DNA from: Oceanobacillus alkalisoli
GTDB taxonomy: Bacteria; Bacillota; Bacilli; Bacillales; Amphibacillaceae
Assembly (NCBI RefSeq): GCF_021556485.1
Contig: NZ_JAKGBW010000002.1
Span: forward strand, 186,001 to 250,000
Direction: 5' to 3'
Length of the DNA stretch: 64,000 bases
Shown here: positions 8,841 to 19,752 of the stretch, in pieces
How positions within the stretch are numbered: the first letter of the stretch is position 1
Layout of the letters: every line of letters begins with the position of its first letter
The notes under the pieces: model-generated
What the model saw: the letters and a program-made list of their open reading frames with translations, nothing else
What the model was told of the DNA's origin: nothing
Databases searched by the model: none
Translations under genes and position numbers: made by a program

Positions 8841-9298
8841 CCACCACTTTTTTGGAGTAGATAGGTTTCTCCGATGACGATTCCTTTATCGATTGCCTTA
8901 CACATATCATAGACGGTTAAGGCGGCTGTCGTAACGGCAGTTAATGCTTCCATTTCCACGCCGGTGCTGCCGATTGTTTTTACTTCCGCGATAATAATTA
9001 ATTCATAGTCCCCTGTCTCCAGTCCATCCCATTCAAATTGAATGGATACACCGCTAATGGCAATTGGGTGACACATTGGAATCAAGTTGGATGTTTGCTT
9101 CGTCCCCATAATACCAGCAACTTCCGCAACTCCAAGTACATCCCCTTTTTTATTCTTCTGTTCGACGATATTTTTATAGATGTCTTGAGACATCTTCACA
9201 CTAGACCGTGCTGTAGCTGTCCGGTTAGTAGCTTTTTTTTCCGTTATATCGACCATTCTTGCTCGTCCTGCTTCATCAAAATGTGTAAACTCTGTCAT
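8810..9298 (-). CDS. moaC: Cyclic pyranopterin monophosphate synthase MoaC
   Basis: 162 residues. MoaC completes formation of cyclic pyranopterin monophosphate after MoaA. Diagnostic stretches are MVDITEK near the N-terminus, the NLIPMCHPI motif and [15 protein letters not shown]-type active-site helix. I chose ATG 9298 ([13 protein letters not shown]), 5 nt after GGAGGGA. The frame continues 28 codons upstream into repeat-like leader sequence that does not belong to the family. Confidence 0.92.
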   Translation of the reverse strand: MTEFTHFDEAGRARMVDITEKKATNRTATARSSVKMSQDIYKNIVEQKNKKGDVLGVAEVAGIMGTKQTSNLIPMCHPIAISGVSIQFEWDGLETGDYELIIIAEVKTIGSTGVEMEALTAVTTAALTVYDMCKAIDKGIVIGETYLLQKSGGKSGDYKREY

Positions 9299-9313
9299 AA
9301 TCATCCCTCCACA

Positions 9314-9481
9314 ATGAAGTTTCACTTTACCACGCATTAACGGTCTGTAATACCCCTTCCCCCCAACATGAGGGAAACTCAAAGTGTGAAGGAGGGGGAT
9401 GAACAGCCCGTAAATCCCTGATTCTGTTCAACTAACATTCAGTGGAGAGAAAAGCCCCCCACTGAATGAAGTTTCACTTTA
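9314..9481 (-). repeat. Structured, repeat-flanked leader upstream of moaC
   Basis: Two near-identical 22-bp direct repeats (AATGAAGTTTCACTTTA-Y-Y-ACG at 9314 and 9465) flank ~130 bp. Between them lie a perfect 10-bp hairpin CATTCAGTGG/CCACTGAATG (9436-9468), a GAACAG/CTGTTC stem and a long C-rich/G-rich pairing (CCCCCTCC with GGGGGGAAGGGG on the minus strand). It could be the remnant of a small mobile element or guide-RNA end, or an untranslated leader of moaC. I cannot match it to a known molybdenum-cofactor riboswitch. Confidence 0.5.
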
Positions 9482-9824
9482 TTACGAGTTTAATGAATTA
9501 GATTGATATTGACAATGAATAACGCAATTATTATACAAATAGTAAGAATGGCGTGATGTTTATCACATCTTTTTTGTCGTTTTTCTATAGGATTTAGGAC
9601 AAAGTAAATATTTAAATCCTCAAGGCGAGGCACGACGCGGAAAAGTCGATCTTTTAGTCTGTGTTGATTTTCGGATGACAAGTTCTGGATTATTCTCAGT
9701 TATCGTCCGTCCAGCAGCAACGTGGTATGAGAAACATGACTTGAGCAGTCCCTCGATAGAAGTTCATATAGCTCTATATAACATGTGTTTTTATATTTTC
9801 TTCACTGATTATTTAAATATCAAA
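9482..9824. other. Intergenic stretch between the moaC leader and the uvrB control region
   Basis: AT-rich DNA without a convincing gene. A 63-codon minus-strand frame (9490-9681) with a hydrophobic C-terminus starts with TTG and lacks a ribosome binding site. I see no repeat or strong terminator. Confidence 0.5.
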
Positions 9825-9838
9825 CGAATAGATGTTCG
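9825..9838. promoter_or_regulatory. LexA (DinR) box of uvrBA
   Basis: CGAATAGATGTTCG matches the Bacillus SOS operator (CGAAC-N4-GTTCG type) with one change in the left half. It lies ~30 bp upstream of a TAAAAT -10 hexamer (9869-9874) and 67 bp before uvrB, as expected for an SOS-regulated excision-repair operon. Confidence 0.8.
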
Positions 9839-9904
9839 TTTTTCTTTAATTATTTAATCCATTTGTGGTAAAATAGGTAGTAGATATTTAGGGAGGCTGA
9901 ACTC

Positions 9905-11887
9905 GTGGAAAATAAGTTTGAACTCGTATCGAATTACGAACCGGCTGGTGATCAGCCACAGGCAATCGACGAACTTGTGCAAAAGGTTTTGGCAGGTCAA
10001 AGACACCAGACATTACTTGGTGCAACAGGGACAGGGAAAACATTTACCGTCTCGAACGTGGTAAAGGAAATTAACCGCCCGACACTCGTTATTGCTCATA
10101 ATAAAACCTTAGCAGGTCAACTATATAGTGAGTTTAAAGAGTTTTTCCCAAATAACGCGGTAGAATATTTTGTCAGCTATTATGACTACTACCAGCCAGA
10201 AGCGTATGTACCATCAACAGACACTTTCATTGAAAAAGATGCAAGTGTGAACGATGAAATAGATAAATTACGGCACTCTGCAACCTCGGCTTTATTTGAG
10301 CGCGAGGATGTACTTATTGTCGCAAGTGTATCCTGTATCTATGGTCTCGGTAGCCCGGAAGAATACGGGAGCCAAGTCCTTTCCTTACGAATGGGGATGG
10401 AGAAGGACCGTGACCAATTATTACGGGATTTAGTAGATATACAATATGCAAGAAATGATATTGAATTCCAGCGTGGTACGTTCCGCGTTCGTGGTGATTC
10501 AGTAGAAATCATTCCAGCCTCTCGTGAGGAACACTGTATCCGAATTGAATTTTTTGGTGATGAGATTGACCGGATTCGTGAAGTAGACGCCCTAACTGGG
10601 GAAATTATCGGTGACAGGGAACACGTGGCAATTTTCCCGGCATCCCACTTCGTTACCAGGGAAGATATTATGAAAAAAGCAATTCAAAACATTGAAAAAG
10701 AGCTGGAAGAACGCTTGAAAGTGTTACGTTCGGAAAATAAACTACTGGAAGCACAGCGGATTGAACAGCGGACGAATTATGATCTCGAGATGATGCGAGA
10801 GATGGGCTTTTGCTCAGGGATCGAGAACTATTCCCGCCATCTTACACTAAGAGAGGCTGGAGCGACTCCGTATACATTGGTTGATTATTTCCCGGAAGAC
10901 TTTTTAGTCGTTATCGATGAGTCCCATGTTACATTACCGCAAATTCGGGGGATGTATAATGGAGACCAGGCGAGAAAACAAGTGTTAGTCGACCATGGTT
11001 TCCGGCTGCCATCCGCACTCGATAATCGGCCGCTCCGTTTTGAAGAATTCGAAGAGAAGACGAATCAACTCATTTATGTATCGGCAACACCTGGTCCATA
11101 TGAACTGGAGCATACACCGGAAATGACGGAACAAATCATCCGACCGACAGGATTACTTGATCCAAAAATTGAAGTACGCCCAATTGAAGGTCAAATTGAT
11201 GACTTGATTGAGGAAATCAATGAACGGACCGAGCGTAATGAACGAGTCCTGGTCACGACCTTAACGAAGAAAATGTCAGAGGATTTGACCGACTATCTGA
11301 AAGAACTTGGCATCAAAGTAGCTTACTTGCATTCAGAGATTAAAACCCTAGAGCGAATTGAAATTATTCGCGATTTACGGGTTGGAAAATATGATGTTTT
11401 GATTGGAATCAACCTGCTCCGGGAAGGATTAGATATACCGGAAGTTTCACTTGTCGTTATTTTAGATGCAGATAAAGAAGGCTTCCTGCGTTCCGAGCGT
11501 TCCCTTATTCAAACAATTGGCCGTGCCGCCCGTAATGAAAAAGGGGAAGTTATTATGTATGCTGACAAGGTAACCGACTCGATGCAGAAGGCACTAGACG
11601 AGACCAATCGTAGACGACAAATACAAATTGCCTATAATGAAGAACATGGAATTACACCAAAAACAATCAAGAAAGATATACGCGATGTCATTAAAGCAAC
11701 AATAGAAGCAGAAGATGAAGGAGTAAAAGAGAAAAAGATTACAAGTTTTGCCCAAGTTACGAAGAAAAACCGCCCGCAAGTTATCGAGCAACTCGAAAAG
11801 GATATGCGGGAGGCAGCAAAAGCGCTTGACTTTGAAAAAGCAGCGGAACTTCGTGATATTGTTTTCGAACTTAAAGCGGAAGGATGA
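9905..11887 (+). CDS. uvrB: UvrABC excinuclease subunit B
   Basis: 660 residues, full length. UvrB is the damage-verifying helicase-like subunit of nucleotide excision repair. Walker [11 protein letters not shown] (~residues 39-48), the [12 protein letters not shown] β-hairpin that grips DNA, DESH Walker B box, SATPG motif, QTIGRAARN motif VI, and a C-terminal UVR coiled-coil domain ([21 protein letters not shown]) that contacts UvrC. GTG start at 9905 after GGGAGG. Its stop overlaps uvrA (ATGA). SOS control is indicated by the box at 9825. Confidence 0.98.
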   Translation: MENKFELVSNYEPAGDQPQAIDELVQKVLAGQRHQTLLGATGTGKTFTVSNVVKEINRPTLVIAHNKTLAGQLYSEFKEFFPNNAVEYFVSYYDYYQPEAYVPSTDTFIEKDASVNDEIDKLRHSATSALFEREDVLIVASVSCIYGLGSPEEYGSQVLSLRMGMEKDRDQLLRDLVDIQYARNDIEFQRGTFRVRGDSVEIIPASREEHCIRIEFFGDEIDRIREVDALTGEIIGDREHVAIFPASHFVTREDIMKKAIQNIEKELEERLKVLRSENKLLEAQRIEQRTNYDLEMMREMGFCSGIENYSRHLTLREAGATPYTLVDYFPEDFLVVIDESHVTLPQIRGMYNGDQARKQVLVDHGFRLPSALDNRPLRFEEFEEKTNQLIYVSATPGPYELEHTPEMTEQIIRPTGLLDPKIEVRPIEGQIDDLIEEINERTERNERVLVTTLTKKMSEDLTDYLKELGIKVAYLHSEIKTLERIEIIRDLRVGKYDVLIGINLLREGLDIPEVSLVVILDADKEGFLRSERSLIQTIGRAARNEKGEVIMYADKVTDSMQKALDETNRRRQIQIAYNEEHGITPKTIKKDIRDVIKATIEAEDEGVKEKKITSFAQVTKKNRPQVIEQLEKDMREAAKALDFEKAAELRDIVFELKAEG

Positions 11888-14778
11888 GCATGTACATGCC
11901 AGAGAAAAAACAAATCGTCGTCCAAGGAGCAAGAGAGCATAACTTAAAAGGGATAGATGTGACGATACCAAAGAATAAATTGGTCGTTGTCACCGGTCTA
12001 TCCGGCTCAGGGAAATCCTCTCTTGCCTTTGATACGATCTATGCAGAAGGACAAAGACGTTATGTTGAGTCATTGTCCGCCTATGCCAGAATGTTTCTTG
12101 GTCAAACGAATAAACCAGATGTAGACGTGATTGAAGGCTTATCACCGGCAATTTCGATTGACCAGAAAACGACGAGTAACAATCCGAGATCAACCGTTGC
12201 GACTGTAACGGAAATTTATGATTATTTACGATTGCTGTATGCGCGAGTAGGACATCCAATTTGTCCGAATCACGGTATAGAAATCACATCACAAACGGTG
12301 CAACAGATGGTGGACCGCGTGATGGAATATCCAGAACGGACTCGAATGCAGATTCTTGCTCCTGTTGTTTCCGGGAGAAAGGGTGAGCATGTCAAGGTCT
12401 TGGAAAAGCTCCGCCAAGAAGGTTATGTTCGCCTGCGAATTGACGGGGAGATGCGGGAAATTCATGAAGATATTAGTCTTGAGAAGAATAAGAAACATTC
12501 GATTGAAGTAGTCATCGACCGCGTTGTTGTTAAACCGGATATTGAAGGCCGTCTTGCAGACTCGATTGAAACGGGGCTTAGATTAGGTGAGGGTCGGATT
12601 ATCGTGGATGTGATTGGTGAAGAAGAACTTATATTCAGCGAACACCATTCATGCCCGATATGCGGGTTTTCCATCGGAGAAATCGAACCAAGATTGTTTT
12701 CCTTTAACAGTCCGTTCGGGGCTTGTCCAACTTGTGATGGCCTTGGGACAAAGCTTGAAGTTGACTTAGATCTTGTAATTCCCGACTGGAACTTGACACT
12801 TGAGGAGCATGCGATTTTACCATGGAAGCCCATTAGTTCTCAATATTATCCGCAACTATTAAAGAGTGTCTGTGACCATTACGGCATACCGATGGATATT
12901 CCGGTTAAAGATATACCGAAAAAACAGATGGACATCATTTTATATGGAAGCGGAAAAGAGAAAATCCGTTTCTATTTCAAAAATGATTTCGGAAAAGTCC
13001 GTGACGTGGAAATTATCTTCGAGGGTGTGATGACGAACATCAATCGCCGTTATCATGAAACATCGTCCGACTTTATAAGAGAGACACTCGAGAAATATAT
13101 GGCGGTGAACAATTGTAAGACTTGTAAAGGTCACCGGTTGAAGAGAGAAGCTCTCTCTGTTCTGATTGATGGTAAGCATATTAGTAAGATTACCGAGTAT
13201 TCTGTAGTGGATGCAATTGATTTTATTAAAGATCTGAAGCTATCTGAAAAAGAACAACAGATTGCTAAACTCGTTCTTAAAGAAATCGAAGACCGGCTCA
13301 GCTTTTTAAATAACGTTGGGCTCGATTATTTGACACTTGCTCGTTCGGCAGGAACACTATCTGGTGGGGAAGCGCAGCGAATCCGGCTTGCAACCCAGAT
13401 TGGATCCGCATTAACAGGTGTTCTTTATGTATTGGATGAGCCTTCCATTGGGCTGCATCAACGGGATAATGATAAGTTAATTGAGTCATTGAAAAAAATG
13501 CGTGACCTCGATAATACATTAATCGTGGTGGAGCATGATGAAGATACGATGCTTGCAGCGGACTGGCTTATTGATATTGGGCCAGGGGCTGGTGAACATG
13601 GCGGTGAGATTATTGCGAGTGACACCCCGGAAAACGTGATGAAAGATGATGAGTCCTTAACTGGCAGATATTTGGCTGGCAAAGAATTCATTCCATTACC
13701 GGCAACAAGACGGGAACCAGATGATCGTTATATAGAAGTAATCGGTGCTGAAGAAAATAACTTGAAAAAGGTAAATGCAAAAATCCCGATTGGATTATTT
13801 AATGTAGTGACAGGGGTTTCGGGTTCAGGGAAAAGTACGCTCGTAAACGAAATTATCTATAAAGCTTTATCCACAAAGCTTTACCGTTCCCGTTTAAGAA
13901 AACCTGGTAAACATAAAGAAATAAAAGGAATCGAACACTTGGATAAAATCATCGAGATCGATCAGTCACCAATCGGCAGAACACCACGTTCCAACCCGGC
14001 AACTTATACCGGCGTGTTCGATGATATCCGTGATGTTTTCGCTCAGACGAATGAAGCGAAAATTCGCGGCTATAAAAAAGGCCGCTTCAGTTTTAATGTG
14101 AAAGGCGGACGTTGTGAAGCGTGTAAAGGTGACGGGATCATTAAAATCGAAATGCATTTTCTTCCTGACGTTTACGTTCCTTGTGAAGTTTGTCATGGAC
14201 AGCGATATAACCGGGAAACGCTTGAAGTGAAATATAAAGGGAAAAGCATTGCGGATGTATTGAATATGCGTGTGGAAGAAGCACGCGAATTCTTCAGCGC
14301 AATCCCAAAGATTAAGCGTAAAATCGAGACAATTTATGATGTTGGTCTTGGTTACATTAAACTGGGACAACCGGCAACGACTTTATCCGGCGGGGAAGCG
14401 CAGCGGGTGAAGCTTGCAAGTGAACTTCATAAACGTTCAAACGGAAAATCTTTGTACATTCTGGATGAACCGACAACAGGCCTTCACACCGATGATATTA
14501 AACGGTTATTGACGGTACTTCACCGTCTTGTTGAAAATGGTGATACCGTACTGATCATCGAGCACAATCTCGATGTCATTAAGACTGCCGACCATATTAT
14601 CGACTTAGGGCCTGAAGGTGGCTCAGGTGGCGGGAAGATTATTGCGACCGGAACACCGGAAGATATTGCTAAGAAATCGGATAAATCATATACAGGAAAA
14701 TATTTGAAACCAATTCTTGAACGTGACCGGAAGCGGATGGATGAACGAATGAAGGAAAAAGAAACATTAAGCAATTAA
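11884..14778 (+). CDS. uvrA: UvrABC excinuclease subunit A
   Basis: 964 residues, full length. ABC-type damage sensor with two ATPase modules: Walker [10 protein letters not shown] and GVSGSGKST, each paired with an LSGGEAQR signature, and two zinc modules (CPIC…CPTC and CEAC…CEVC). The start overlaps the uvrB stop by 4 bp, so translation is coupled. The ATG at 11890 is an equally possible start. A strong terminator closes the operon. Confidence 0.98.
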   Translation: MSMYMPEKKQIVVQGAREHNLKGIDVTIPKNKLVVVTGLSGSGKSSLAFDTIYAEGQRRYVESLSAYARMFLGQTNKPDVDVIEGLSPAISIDQKTTSNNPRSTVATVTEIYDYLRLLYARVGHPICPNHGIEITSQTVQQMVDRVMEYPERTRMQILAPVVSGRKGEHVKVLEKLRQEGYVRLRIDGEMREIHEDISLEKNKKHSIEVVIDRVVVKPDIEGRLADSIETGLRLGEGRIIVDVIGEEELIFSEHHSCPICGFSIGEIEPRLFSFNSPFGACPTCDGLGTKLEVDLDLVIPDWNLTLEEHAILPWKPISSQYYPQLLKSVCDHYGIPMDIPVKDIPKKQMDIILYGSGKEKIRFYFKNDFGKVRDVEIIFEGVMTNINRRYHETSSDFIRETLEKYMAVNNCKTCKGHRLKREALSVLIDGKHISKITEYSVVDAIDFIKDLKLSEKEQQIAKLVLKEIEDRLSFLNNVGLDYLTLARSAGTLSGGEAQRIRLATQIGSALTGVLYVLDEPSIGLHQRDNDKLIESLKKMRDLDNTLIVVEHDEDTMLAADWLIDIGPGAGEHGGEIIASDTPENVMKDDESLTGRYLAGKEFIPLPATRREPDDRYIEVIGAEENNLKKVNAKIPIGLFNVVTGVSGSGKSTLVNEIIYKALSTKLYRSRLRKPGKHKEIKGIEHLDKIIEIDQSPIGRTPRSNPATYTGVFDDIRDVFAQTNEAKIRGYKKGRFSFNVKGGRCEACKGDGIIKIEMHFLPDVYVPCEVCHGQRYNRETLEVKYKGKSIADVLNMRVEEAREFFSAIPKIKRKIETIYDVGLGYIKLGQPATTLSGGEAQRVKLASELHKRSNGKSLYILDEPTTGLHTDDIKRLLTVLHRLVENGDTVLIIEHNLDVIKTADHIIDLGPEGGSGGGKIIATGTPEDIAKKSDKSYTGKYLKPILERDRKRMDERMKEKETLSN

Positions 14779-14786
14779 TCCGTTAC

Positions 14787-14831
14787 AAACACCCCAGACA
14801 CTTAGCTATCAGCAAATCTGGGGTGTTTTTA
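14787..14831 (+). terminator. Terminator of uvrBA
   Basis: 12-bp perfect stem AAACACCCCAGA/TCTGGGGTGTTT with a run of five T. Confidence 0.93.
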
Positions 14832-14848
14832 TATCCAAAAACGTTTCA

Positions 14849-15357
14849 CACTTTCATTCAGCGTAAGTATTTTGCACGTTCTTATGGTTCGCTCTCTAAT
14901 CGCCGTTCAGTTGCCCGGTGGACGGATGCGCATCCTTAGGCACTGCTAGAGCTCCTCGGGCTCGCGCCCTGTGGGGTCTCCAGGCTCGTGCTGTTCCCGC
15001 AGGAGTCACCGTCCACCGGGCAACTGAACTGGTAAGATGGTTATTTTAAATAGAAATTATTCCAGTGCCATGTCACGATAAAATTATATTTTTGGAATAA
15101 TAAACAGTGATCTAAATTTGTTCTTTCCTGGTAGCAGTTCAGACACCTCGAGACTCCTGCGGGAGGCCAGCTAAAAACGGTCACGTCCTGTGACCAACAC
15201 CGGCATTAGAACTACCTGTTCGGAGGTAAGCCTGGCGAGACCCCTTAGTGCTTAGCGTGAGGAGGCTTGCCGACCGCTCAGCAGGTGCGAGAGGTGTCTG
15301 GACTGCGGGCCTCCAGTAGAAAGTTTCCGAGTTTGGCACACTTACGCTGTATGAAAG
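14849..15357. repeat. Nested-hairpin intergenic element, copy 2
   Basis: 509 bp bounded by CTTTCATTCAGCGTAAGT and ACTTACGCTGTATGAAAG. Internal arms are GTTCAGTTGCCCGGTGGACGG with its complement at ~15008-15028, and CAGTTCAGACACCTC with GAGGTGTCTGGACTG. Same orientation as copy 3, opposite to copy 1. Unlike the others it carries ~65 extra bp inside the second arm (~15165-15232) containing its own hairpin GGTCAC-GTCCT-GTGACC, which looks like a nested insertion. It fills the gap between uvrA and yojF. Confidence 0.9.
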
Positions 15358-15449
15358 CAATGTTAAATGTCATTTATCAGGCCGTAATTTTTGACGGCAA
15401 CCTTTAGTTTATGTACATTTAAACTAGAGTAATGTAGGAGGAAAATGGA

Positions 15450-15803
15450 ATGGAACCTATTAATGTATCAAAAATTCAAGCATATTTGGATGATCGGATC
15501 AATAAGTCAGTTTATATCCACCTTGAAACAACAAACGGTGCTTACGCGAGTCATATAAATGAAAAAGCGTATACGGTTGGAGCTTTCATTCGGAATGCTG
15601 AAGTGAAATTTACAAATGCTAAAATCATTGAAAATAATCATGTATACCGAGTCGGCTTGAAGCTGGAAATCGGTTGGATTTACGCGGAAGGCTTAACGGA
15701 TTGGACGGTAACGGAAGAAAATCAATTATTACTTGCTGGTCATGATCGAGAAGGTAGATTGATGGTGGCACTGCAAATTAGTGAACAGCCATTTTCCAAT
15801 TAA
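15450..15803 (+). CDS. yojF: YojF family protein (DUF1806), bacillithiol-associated
   Basis: 117 residues matching the YojF family in size and pattern (N-terminal MEPINVSKIQAYLDDRI, central β-rich region, WIYAEGLTDW). In Bacillus the gene lies directly before bshB2 (yojG), and the same pair is seen here with a 48-bp gap, so a shared role with bacillithiol deacetylase is inferred. Its biochemical function is not established. GTAGGAGG site upstream. Confidence 0.85.
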   Translation: MEPINVSKIQAYLDDRINKSVYIHLETTNGAYASHINEKAYTVGAFIRNAEVKFTNAKIIENNHVYRVGLKLEIGWIYAEGLTDWTVTEENQLLLAGHDREGRLMVALQISEQPFSN

Positions 15804-15851
15804 GCAGAAACGAATATTTAAAATGGAAAGAATAGAAAATAGGTGATAGAT

Positions 15852-16523
15852 ATGGAAAAACATGTTGTGGTTATATATCCGCACCCAGATGATGAATCAT
15901 TTGGTGCAGCAGGTACAATAATCCAATACCGAAAACAAGGTGTTCCTGTGACATATTTATGTGGAACATTAGGTGAAATGGGCAGGAATATGGGGAATCC
16001 CCCAATTGCGAACAGAGAATCATTATCGGAAATAAGAAAAGAAGAATTGCTGGAAGCAGCCCGGGTTCTGGATATGGAAGTCGAGATGCTAGGGTTTAGG
16101 GATAAAACCCTTGAATTTGAAGACCGGACGAAGGTTGCGACTAATCTCAAGGAATATCTGGATAGAATAAAGCCATCTCTAGTTATTACTCATTATCCGG
16201 ATCATGCCGTTCATCCTGATCACCATGCGCTTGGGGCAGCGGCGATTGAAGCGGTTCGTATGATGGATAAGAGCGAGCGTCCAGTCGTTTGGGCGCAGGC
16301 AATCAGCAGGAACTATACGGAGGTCCTCGGAAAACCTGATGTTATAAATGATGTCCGTGCAGAAATTGATACGAAGCTCGATGCGATTTATGCCCATAAG
16401 ACTCAAGCTGCAGGGGTTCTATCGCAATTTATGCAACCTGGTTTTAGTCAAGAAGAATTTAAAAAAAAGGTAGCGAATAATTTCTCGACGGAGCAATTTT
16501 ATATATGGAAATATAACGATTAA
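15852..16523 (+). CDS. bshB2: Bacillithiol biosynthesis deacetylase BshB2
   Basis: 223 residues. Zinc-dependent GlcNAc-deacetylase fold: PHPDDESFG near the N-terminus gives the metal-binding His/Asp-Asp motif, and HPDHHALG (~residues 120-127) gives the third metal ligand. It removes acetate from GlcNAc-malate in bacillithiol synthesis. I chose ATG 15852, 6 nt after AGGTG; the frame also opens with GTG at 15843. Paired with yojF. Confidence 0.9.
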   Translation: MEKHVVVIYPHPDDESFGAAGTIIQYRKQGVPVTYLCGTLGEMGRNMGNPPIANRESLSEIRKEELLEAARVLDMEVEMLGFRDKTLEFEDRTKVATNLKEYLDRIKPSLVITHYPDHAVHPDHHALGAAAIEAVRMMDKSERPVVWAQAISRNYTEVLGKPDVINDVRAEIDTKLDAIYAHKTQAAGVLSQFMQPGFSQEEFKKKVANNFSTEQFYIWKYND

Positions 16524-16598
16524 ATGCACTTACTATGAAACATTTTTTCGTGCTTATTCGTATAACAGGTAAGTGTTGTTATACTTAGGAGGGATTTT

Positions 16599-16793
16599 AT
16601 GAAAAAACTTTATCGTTCATCTGATAATCGGTACGTAGCTGGAGTGTTTGGTGGCTTATCCGATTACTTGAATGTTGATGCTACTGTTTTACGCGTGATT
16701 TTTATTATCTTACTTATTATGAGTTTTAGTACCGTTGCATTGGTTTACCTAGTTGCAGCGTTAATCATTCCTAAAGATGTGGAGATCTATTAA
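16599..16793 (+). CDS. PspC domain membrane protein
   Basis: 64 residues: the PspC motif KKLYRSSDNRYVAGVFGGL, the DATVLRVIFII stretch and one or two transmembrane helices ending LIIPKD. The family is linked to envelope-stress responses. The start follows TAGGAGGG. Its stop overlaps the next ATG (TAATG), as in the yvlC-yvlD pair of Bacillus. Confidence 0.88.
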   Translation: MKKLYRSSDNRYVAGVFGGLSDYLNVDATVLRVIFIILLIMSFSTVALVYLVAALIIPKDVEIY

Positions 16794-17137
16794 TGATGCG
16801 ATTTTTACTGTCCCTAGCACTAAATACAGTCGCGTTGTTAATTGTGAATGAAATCTTCACCTCCTTTCATATTGCAGGGATCGGAACAGCGATATTGGCA
16901 AGTATCATTCTAGCTATATTAAATGTGATTTTGAAGCCGATTTTGATTATCTTGACTTTACCAATTACAATCTTAACATTCGGGTTGTTCCTGCTTGTCA
17001 TTAATGCCATTACGTTAATGGCAACTCAAGCATTGATGGGAACATCCTTTGTCATTGACGGCTTCGGCACAGCTTTTATCGCATCCATCATTATTTCGCT
17101 TATCACCCTCGTGCTCGGCGGATTAATGAAAAATTAA
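16793..17137 (+). CDS. yvlD: YvlD-like phage-holin-family-4 membrane protein
   Basis: 114 residues, four hydrophobic helices with the family pattern ILKPILIILTLPITILTFGLF. Co-translated with the PspC protein through a 1-nt overlap. Function unknown; envelope stress is the contextual guess. A terminator follows at 17148. Confidence 0.85.
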   Translation: MMRFLLSLALNTVALLIVNEIFTSFHIAGIGTAILASIILAILNVILKPILIILTLPITILTFGLFLLVINAITLMATQALMGTSFVIDGFGTAFIASIIISLITLVLGGLMKN

Positions 17138-17147
17138 CTACCAATCG

Positions 17148-17177
17148 AAATCGTAGGCCACCCGCCTACGATTTTTT
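17148..17177 (+). terminator. Terminator of the pspC-yvlD pair
   Basis: AAATCGTAGGC/GCCTACGATTT stem with a 5-nt loop and a T-run. Confidence 0.92.
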
Positions 17178-17265
17178 GAGGCTTTATGCTACAATAAAGT
17201 GAAACTTCTATATACATAATGTTGGAAAATACAGTGACTTCGATTCATTCAATGGAGGGATGATA

Positions 17266-18201
17266 ATGGTGAGGGTACGTACAAAAGATCTGCTCGATAA
17301 CTTTACTTTAACATTAGTAGCCGGAGCCCAAGGAATCAACCGAGAAATCATTACGAGTGATATTTCTCGGCCAGGAATAGAAATGACGGGATTTTTTGAT
17401 TTTTATCCAAAAGAAAGACTGCAACTAATCGGGCGTACTGAAATGGCCTATTTTCTAGAATTATCCGAAGAAGAAAAGCACGACCGAGCTGTTAGACTTT
17501 GCGAAGACATTACCCCGGGGATTGTTGTTTCACGAGGGATGGATATTCCAGAAATATTAATTCAAGTTGCAGATGAAGCGGGAGTACCGATTCTCCGCTC
17601 CCCCCGGAAAACAACTCGGGTACTAAGTCGATTAACCAACTACTTAGAAGGAAAATTCGCGCCAACGACTTCCATGCATGGTGTACTTGTTGATATTTAT
17701 GGTGTAGGCGTGCTGATTACCGGACAAAGTGGTGTCGGAAAGAGTGAAACAGCACTGGAGCTGGTTAAACGTGGTCATCGTCTCGTTGCGGATGACAGTG
17801 TTGAAATTTATCAAGAAGATTACGACAGCCTTATTGGCAGCTCACCGGAAATTCTTGAGCATATGCTGGAAATTCGTGGATTAGGGATTATTGATGTGAT
17901 GACATTATTCGGTGCTGGAGCAGTAAGGACGAAAAAACGTATCTCAGTTGCCATTCATCTGGAAAACTGGGATGAAACGAAGCAGTATGATCGCCTTGGT
18001 TTGGATGAAGATACATTGCAAATTATGGATGTCAAGCTGCCGAAAGCAACGATTCCAGTACGCCCAGGAAGAAACCTTGCTGTAATTATTGAAGTGGCCG
18101 CAATGAACTTCCGGCTGAAGCTTATGGGAATTAACACAGCCGAACTATTTTCCGAGCGGCTAACCGATATTATTCAAAGTGAAAGAAATATGATGGAGTA
18201 G
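17266..18201 (+). CDS. hprK: HPr kinase/phosphorylase
   Basis: 311 residues. It phosphorylates Ser46 of HPr and Crh and reverses this with phosphate, so it controls carbon catabolite repression. P-loop [10 protein letters not shown] (~residues 152-161), followed by the family signature [16 protein letters not shown] and the C-terminal K3-loop region. I chose ATG 17266 because GGAGGG lies 6 nt upstream and this matches the family N-terminus; an ATG lies two codons earlier. Its substrate Crh is encoded at 26483. Confidence 0.96.
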   Translation: MVRVRTKDLLDNFTLTLVAGAQGINREIITSDISRPGIEMTGFFDFYPKERLQLIGRTEMAYFLELSEEEKHDRAVRLCEDITPGIVVSRGMDIPEILIQVADEAGVPILRSPRKTTRVLSRLTNYLEGKFAPTTSMHGVLVDIYGVGVLITGQSGVGKSETALELVKRGHRLVADDSVEIYQEDYDSLIGSSPEILEHMLEIRGLGIIDVMTLFGAGAVRTKKRISVAIHLENWDETKQYDRLGLDEDTLQIMDVKLPKATIPVRPGRNLAVIIEVAAMNFRLKLMGINTAELFSERLTDIIQSERNMME

Positions 18202-18213
18202 AGGGGTGTTCTT

Positions 18214-19071
18214 TTGATTTATACGGTAGAGCCATTAGACCGGGTAATGCTGGAACTGGGACCTTTTACGATTTATTGGTACGGCGTCATTATTGCCTTT
18301 GGTGCATTATTAGGTATTTATTTAGCGATGAAAGAAGCGGAAAGGCTCGGATGGAATAAAGATACAATCATTGATTTCGTCGTCTATGCTATCCCTATCG
18401 CAATTATAACTGCACGCATTTTTTACGTTACTTTTGAATGGGAGCGTTATGCTGGCGGACCATTTTGGAAAGTGTTTGCAATATGGGAAGGCGGAATTGC
18501 GATTCATGGAGCGGTTCTCGGTGGAGTTCTAACAGCAATCGTTTATTCGAGAATGAAAAAGCTATCTTTTTGGAAGCTTGCCGATATTATGGCACCAAGC
18601 TTGATTCTTGGACAAGCCATCGGCCGCTGGGGAAATTTCATGAATCAGGAAGCTCATGGAGAAGCAGTTTCAGAAGCGGCTTATAATAATTTTCTTCAAT
18701 ACTTGCCAGACTTTATTATGAACCAAATGACAATTGAAGGTGTAATGTATCACCCAACGTTTCTTTATGAGTCCATCTGGAATATACTTGTGTTTGTATT
18801 CTTGCTGCTTCTGCGGAAATACAACCCAACGCGTGGCGTTATATTTTTAAACTACCTCATTTTCTATTCTGTTGGGCGCTTCTTTATTGAAGGAATGCGG
18901 ACAGATAGTCTATATATTATAGAAGGTTTACGAACTGCACAAGTTGTCTCGGCGATGTTAATTGTGCTGGGGATTATCTTGATCATTTATCGACGTAAAA
19001 CGGAATCGGCAAGATATTTAGATTTACCTGAGCCAAAGAAAGGCCGAAAGAACAAGAAGAAAAAACGTTAA
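18214..19071 (+). CDS. lgt: Prolipoprotein diacylglyceryl transferase
   Basis: 285 residues, seven-helix membrane enzyme that adds diacylglycerol to lipobox cysteines. Signature [17 protein letters not shown] (~residues 131-147) contains the key Arg and the family motif. TTG start 12 bp after hprK with GAGGGGTG. The C-terminus is strongly basic and cytoplasmic. Gene order hprK-lgt-ppaX-yvoF is that of Bacillus. Confidence 0.96.
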   Translation: MIYTVEPLDRVMLELGPFTIYWYGVIIAFGALLGIYLAMKEAERLGWNKDTIIDFVVYAIPIAIITARIFYVTFEWERYAGGPFWKVFAIWEGGIAIHGAVLGGVLTAIVYSRMKKLSFWKLADIMAPSLILGQAIGRWGNFMNQEAHGEAVSEAAYNNFLQYLPDFIMNQMTIEGVMYHPTFLYESIWNILVFVFLLLLRKYNPTRGVIFLNYLIFYSVGRFFIEGMRTDSLYIIEGLRTAQVVSAMLIVLGIILIIYRRKTESARYLDLPEPKKGRKNKKKKR

Positions 19072-19113
19072 GTTTGAAAAGGAAATATGTGAAACAAAGA
19101 AAGGGACGGAAAT

Positions 19114-19749
19114 ATGAACACTCGTACAATACTCTTTGATTTGGATGGAACATTAATTGATACAAATCAGTTAATTGTTGAATCTTTTAAACATACTTTT
19201 GACCATTTTAAACTAGATTTTACTGATGAGGAAATTATTGAATTTAATGGCCCGCCGTTAGTAGAAACGTTTAAAAAAATTGACCCAGTCCGAGCAGATG
19301 AAATGGTAGCAACATACAGAGCCCATAACCACCTGTATCATGACCAATTTGTAACAGCCTTTCCAAATGTGCTGGAAGCACTCCAAGGACTGAAGGAAAA
19401 CAATATTAAAATGGGAATCGTAACAACAAAACTTACGCGCGGCGTTGAGATGGGACTGAAAAGAACAGGATTGACTGATTTTTTTGATTCCGTCGTTACG
19501 TTGGATGATGTAACCCATGCGAAGCCACATCCAGAACCTGTTCTGAAAGCGATGGAAGATTTAGGCGGGGAGAGTAGGTCCACAATCATGGTCGGGGACA
19601 ATTCCCATGATATTGAGTCAGGCCATAATGCGGGCGTAAGAACTGCTGCGGTCAGTTGGTCACAAAAGGGAAGAGACCGCCTGCTTGCCTATAAACCGAC
19701 CTATATGCTTGATAAAATGACAGACCTTCTTCAAATAGTAGGAGTATAG
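19114..19749 (+). CDS. ppaX: Pyrophosphatase PpaX
   Basis: 211 residues, HAD superfamily: motif I LFDLDGTLIDT, motif II around VTTK, motif III K in AKPHPEP and motif IV VGDNSHDI. In Bacillus, PpaX hydrolyses the pyrophosphate released when HprK dephosphorylates P-Ser-HPr, which fits the position two genes downstream of hprK. Confidence 0.93.
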   Translation: MNTRTILFDLDGTLIDTNQLIVESFKHTFDHFKLDFTDEEIIEFNGPPLVETFKKIDPVRADEMVATYRAHNHLYHDQFVTAFPNVLEALQGLKENNIKMGIVTTKLTRGVEMGLKRTGLTDFFDSVVTLDDVTHAKPHPEPVLKAMEDLGGESRSTIMVGDNSHDIESGHNAGVRTAAVSWSQKGRDRLLAYKPTYMLDKMTDLLQIVGV

Positions 19750-19752
19750 ACA

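Noticed and set aside
9299-9382. N-terminal extension of MoaC
   Set aside because: The 28 extra codons lie in the repeat-containing leader; a strong GGAGGGA site directs the start to 9298.
9299-9490. Molybdenum-cofactor riboswitch before moaC
   Set aside because: The position is suggestive, but I could not recognise the conserved elements of the Moco RNA; kept as an unexplained structured leader.
9490-9681. 63-codon minus-strand ORF with hydrophobic C-terminus
   Set aside because: TTG start without ribosome binding site, isolated, no family pattern; noted only in the intergenic description.
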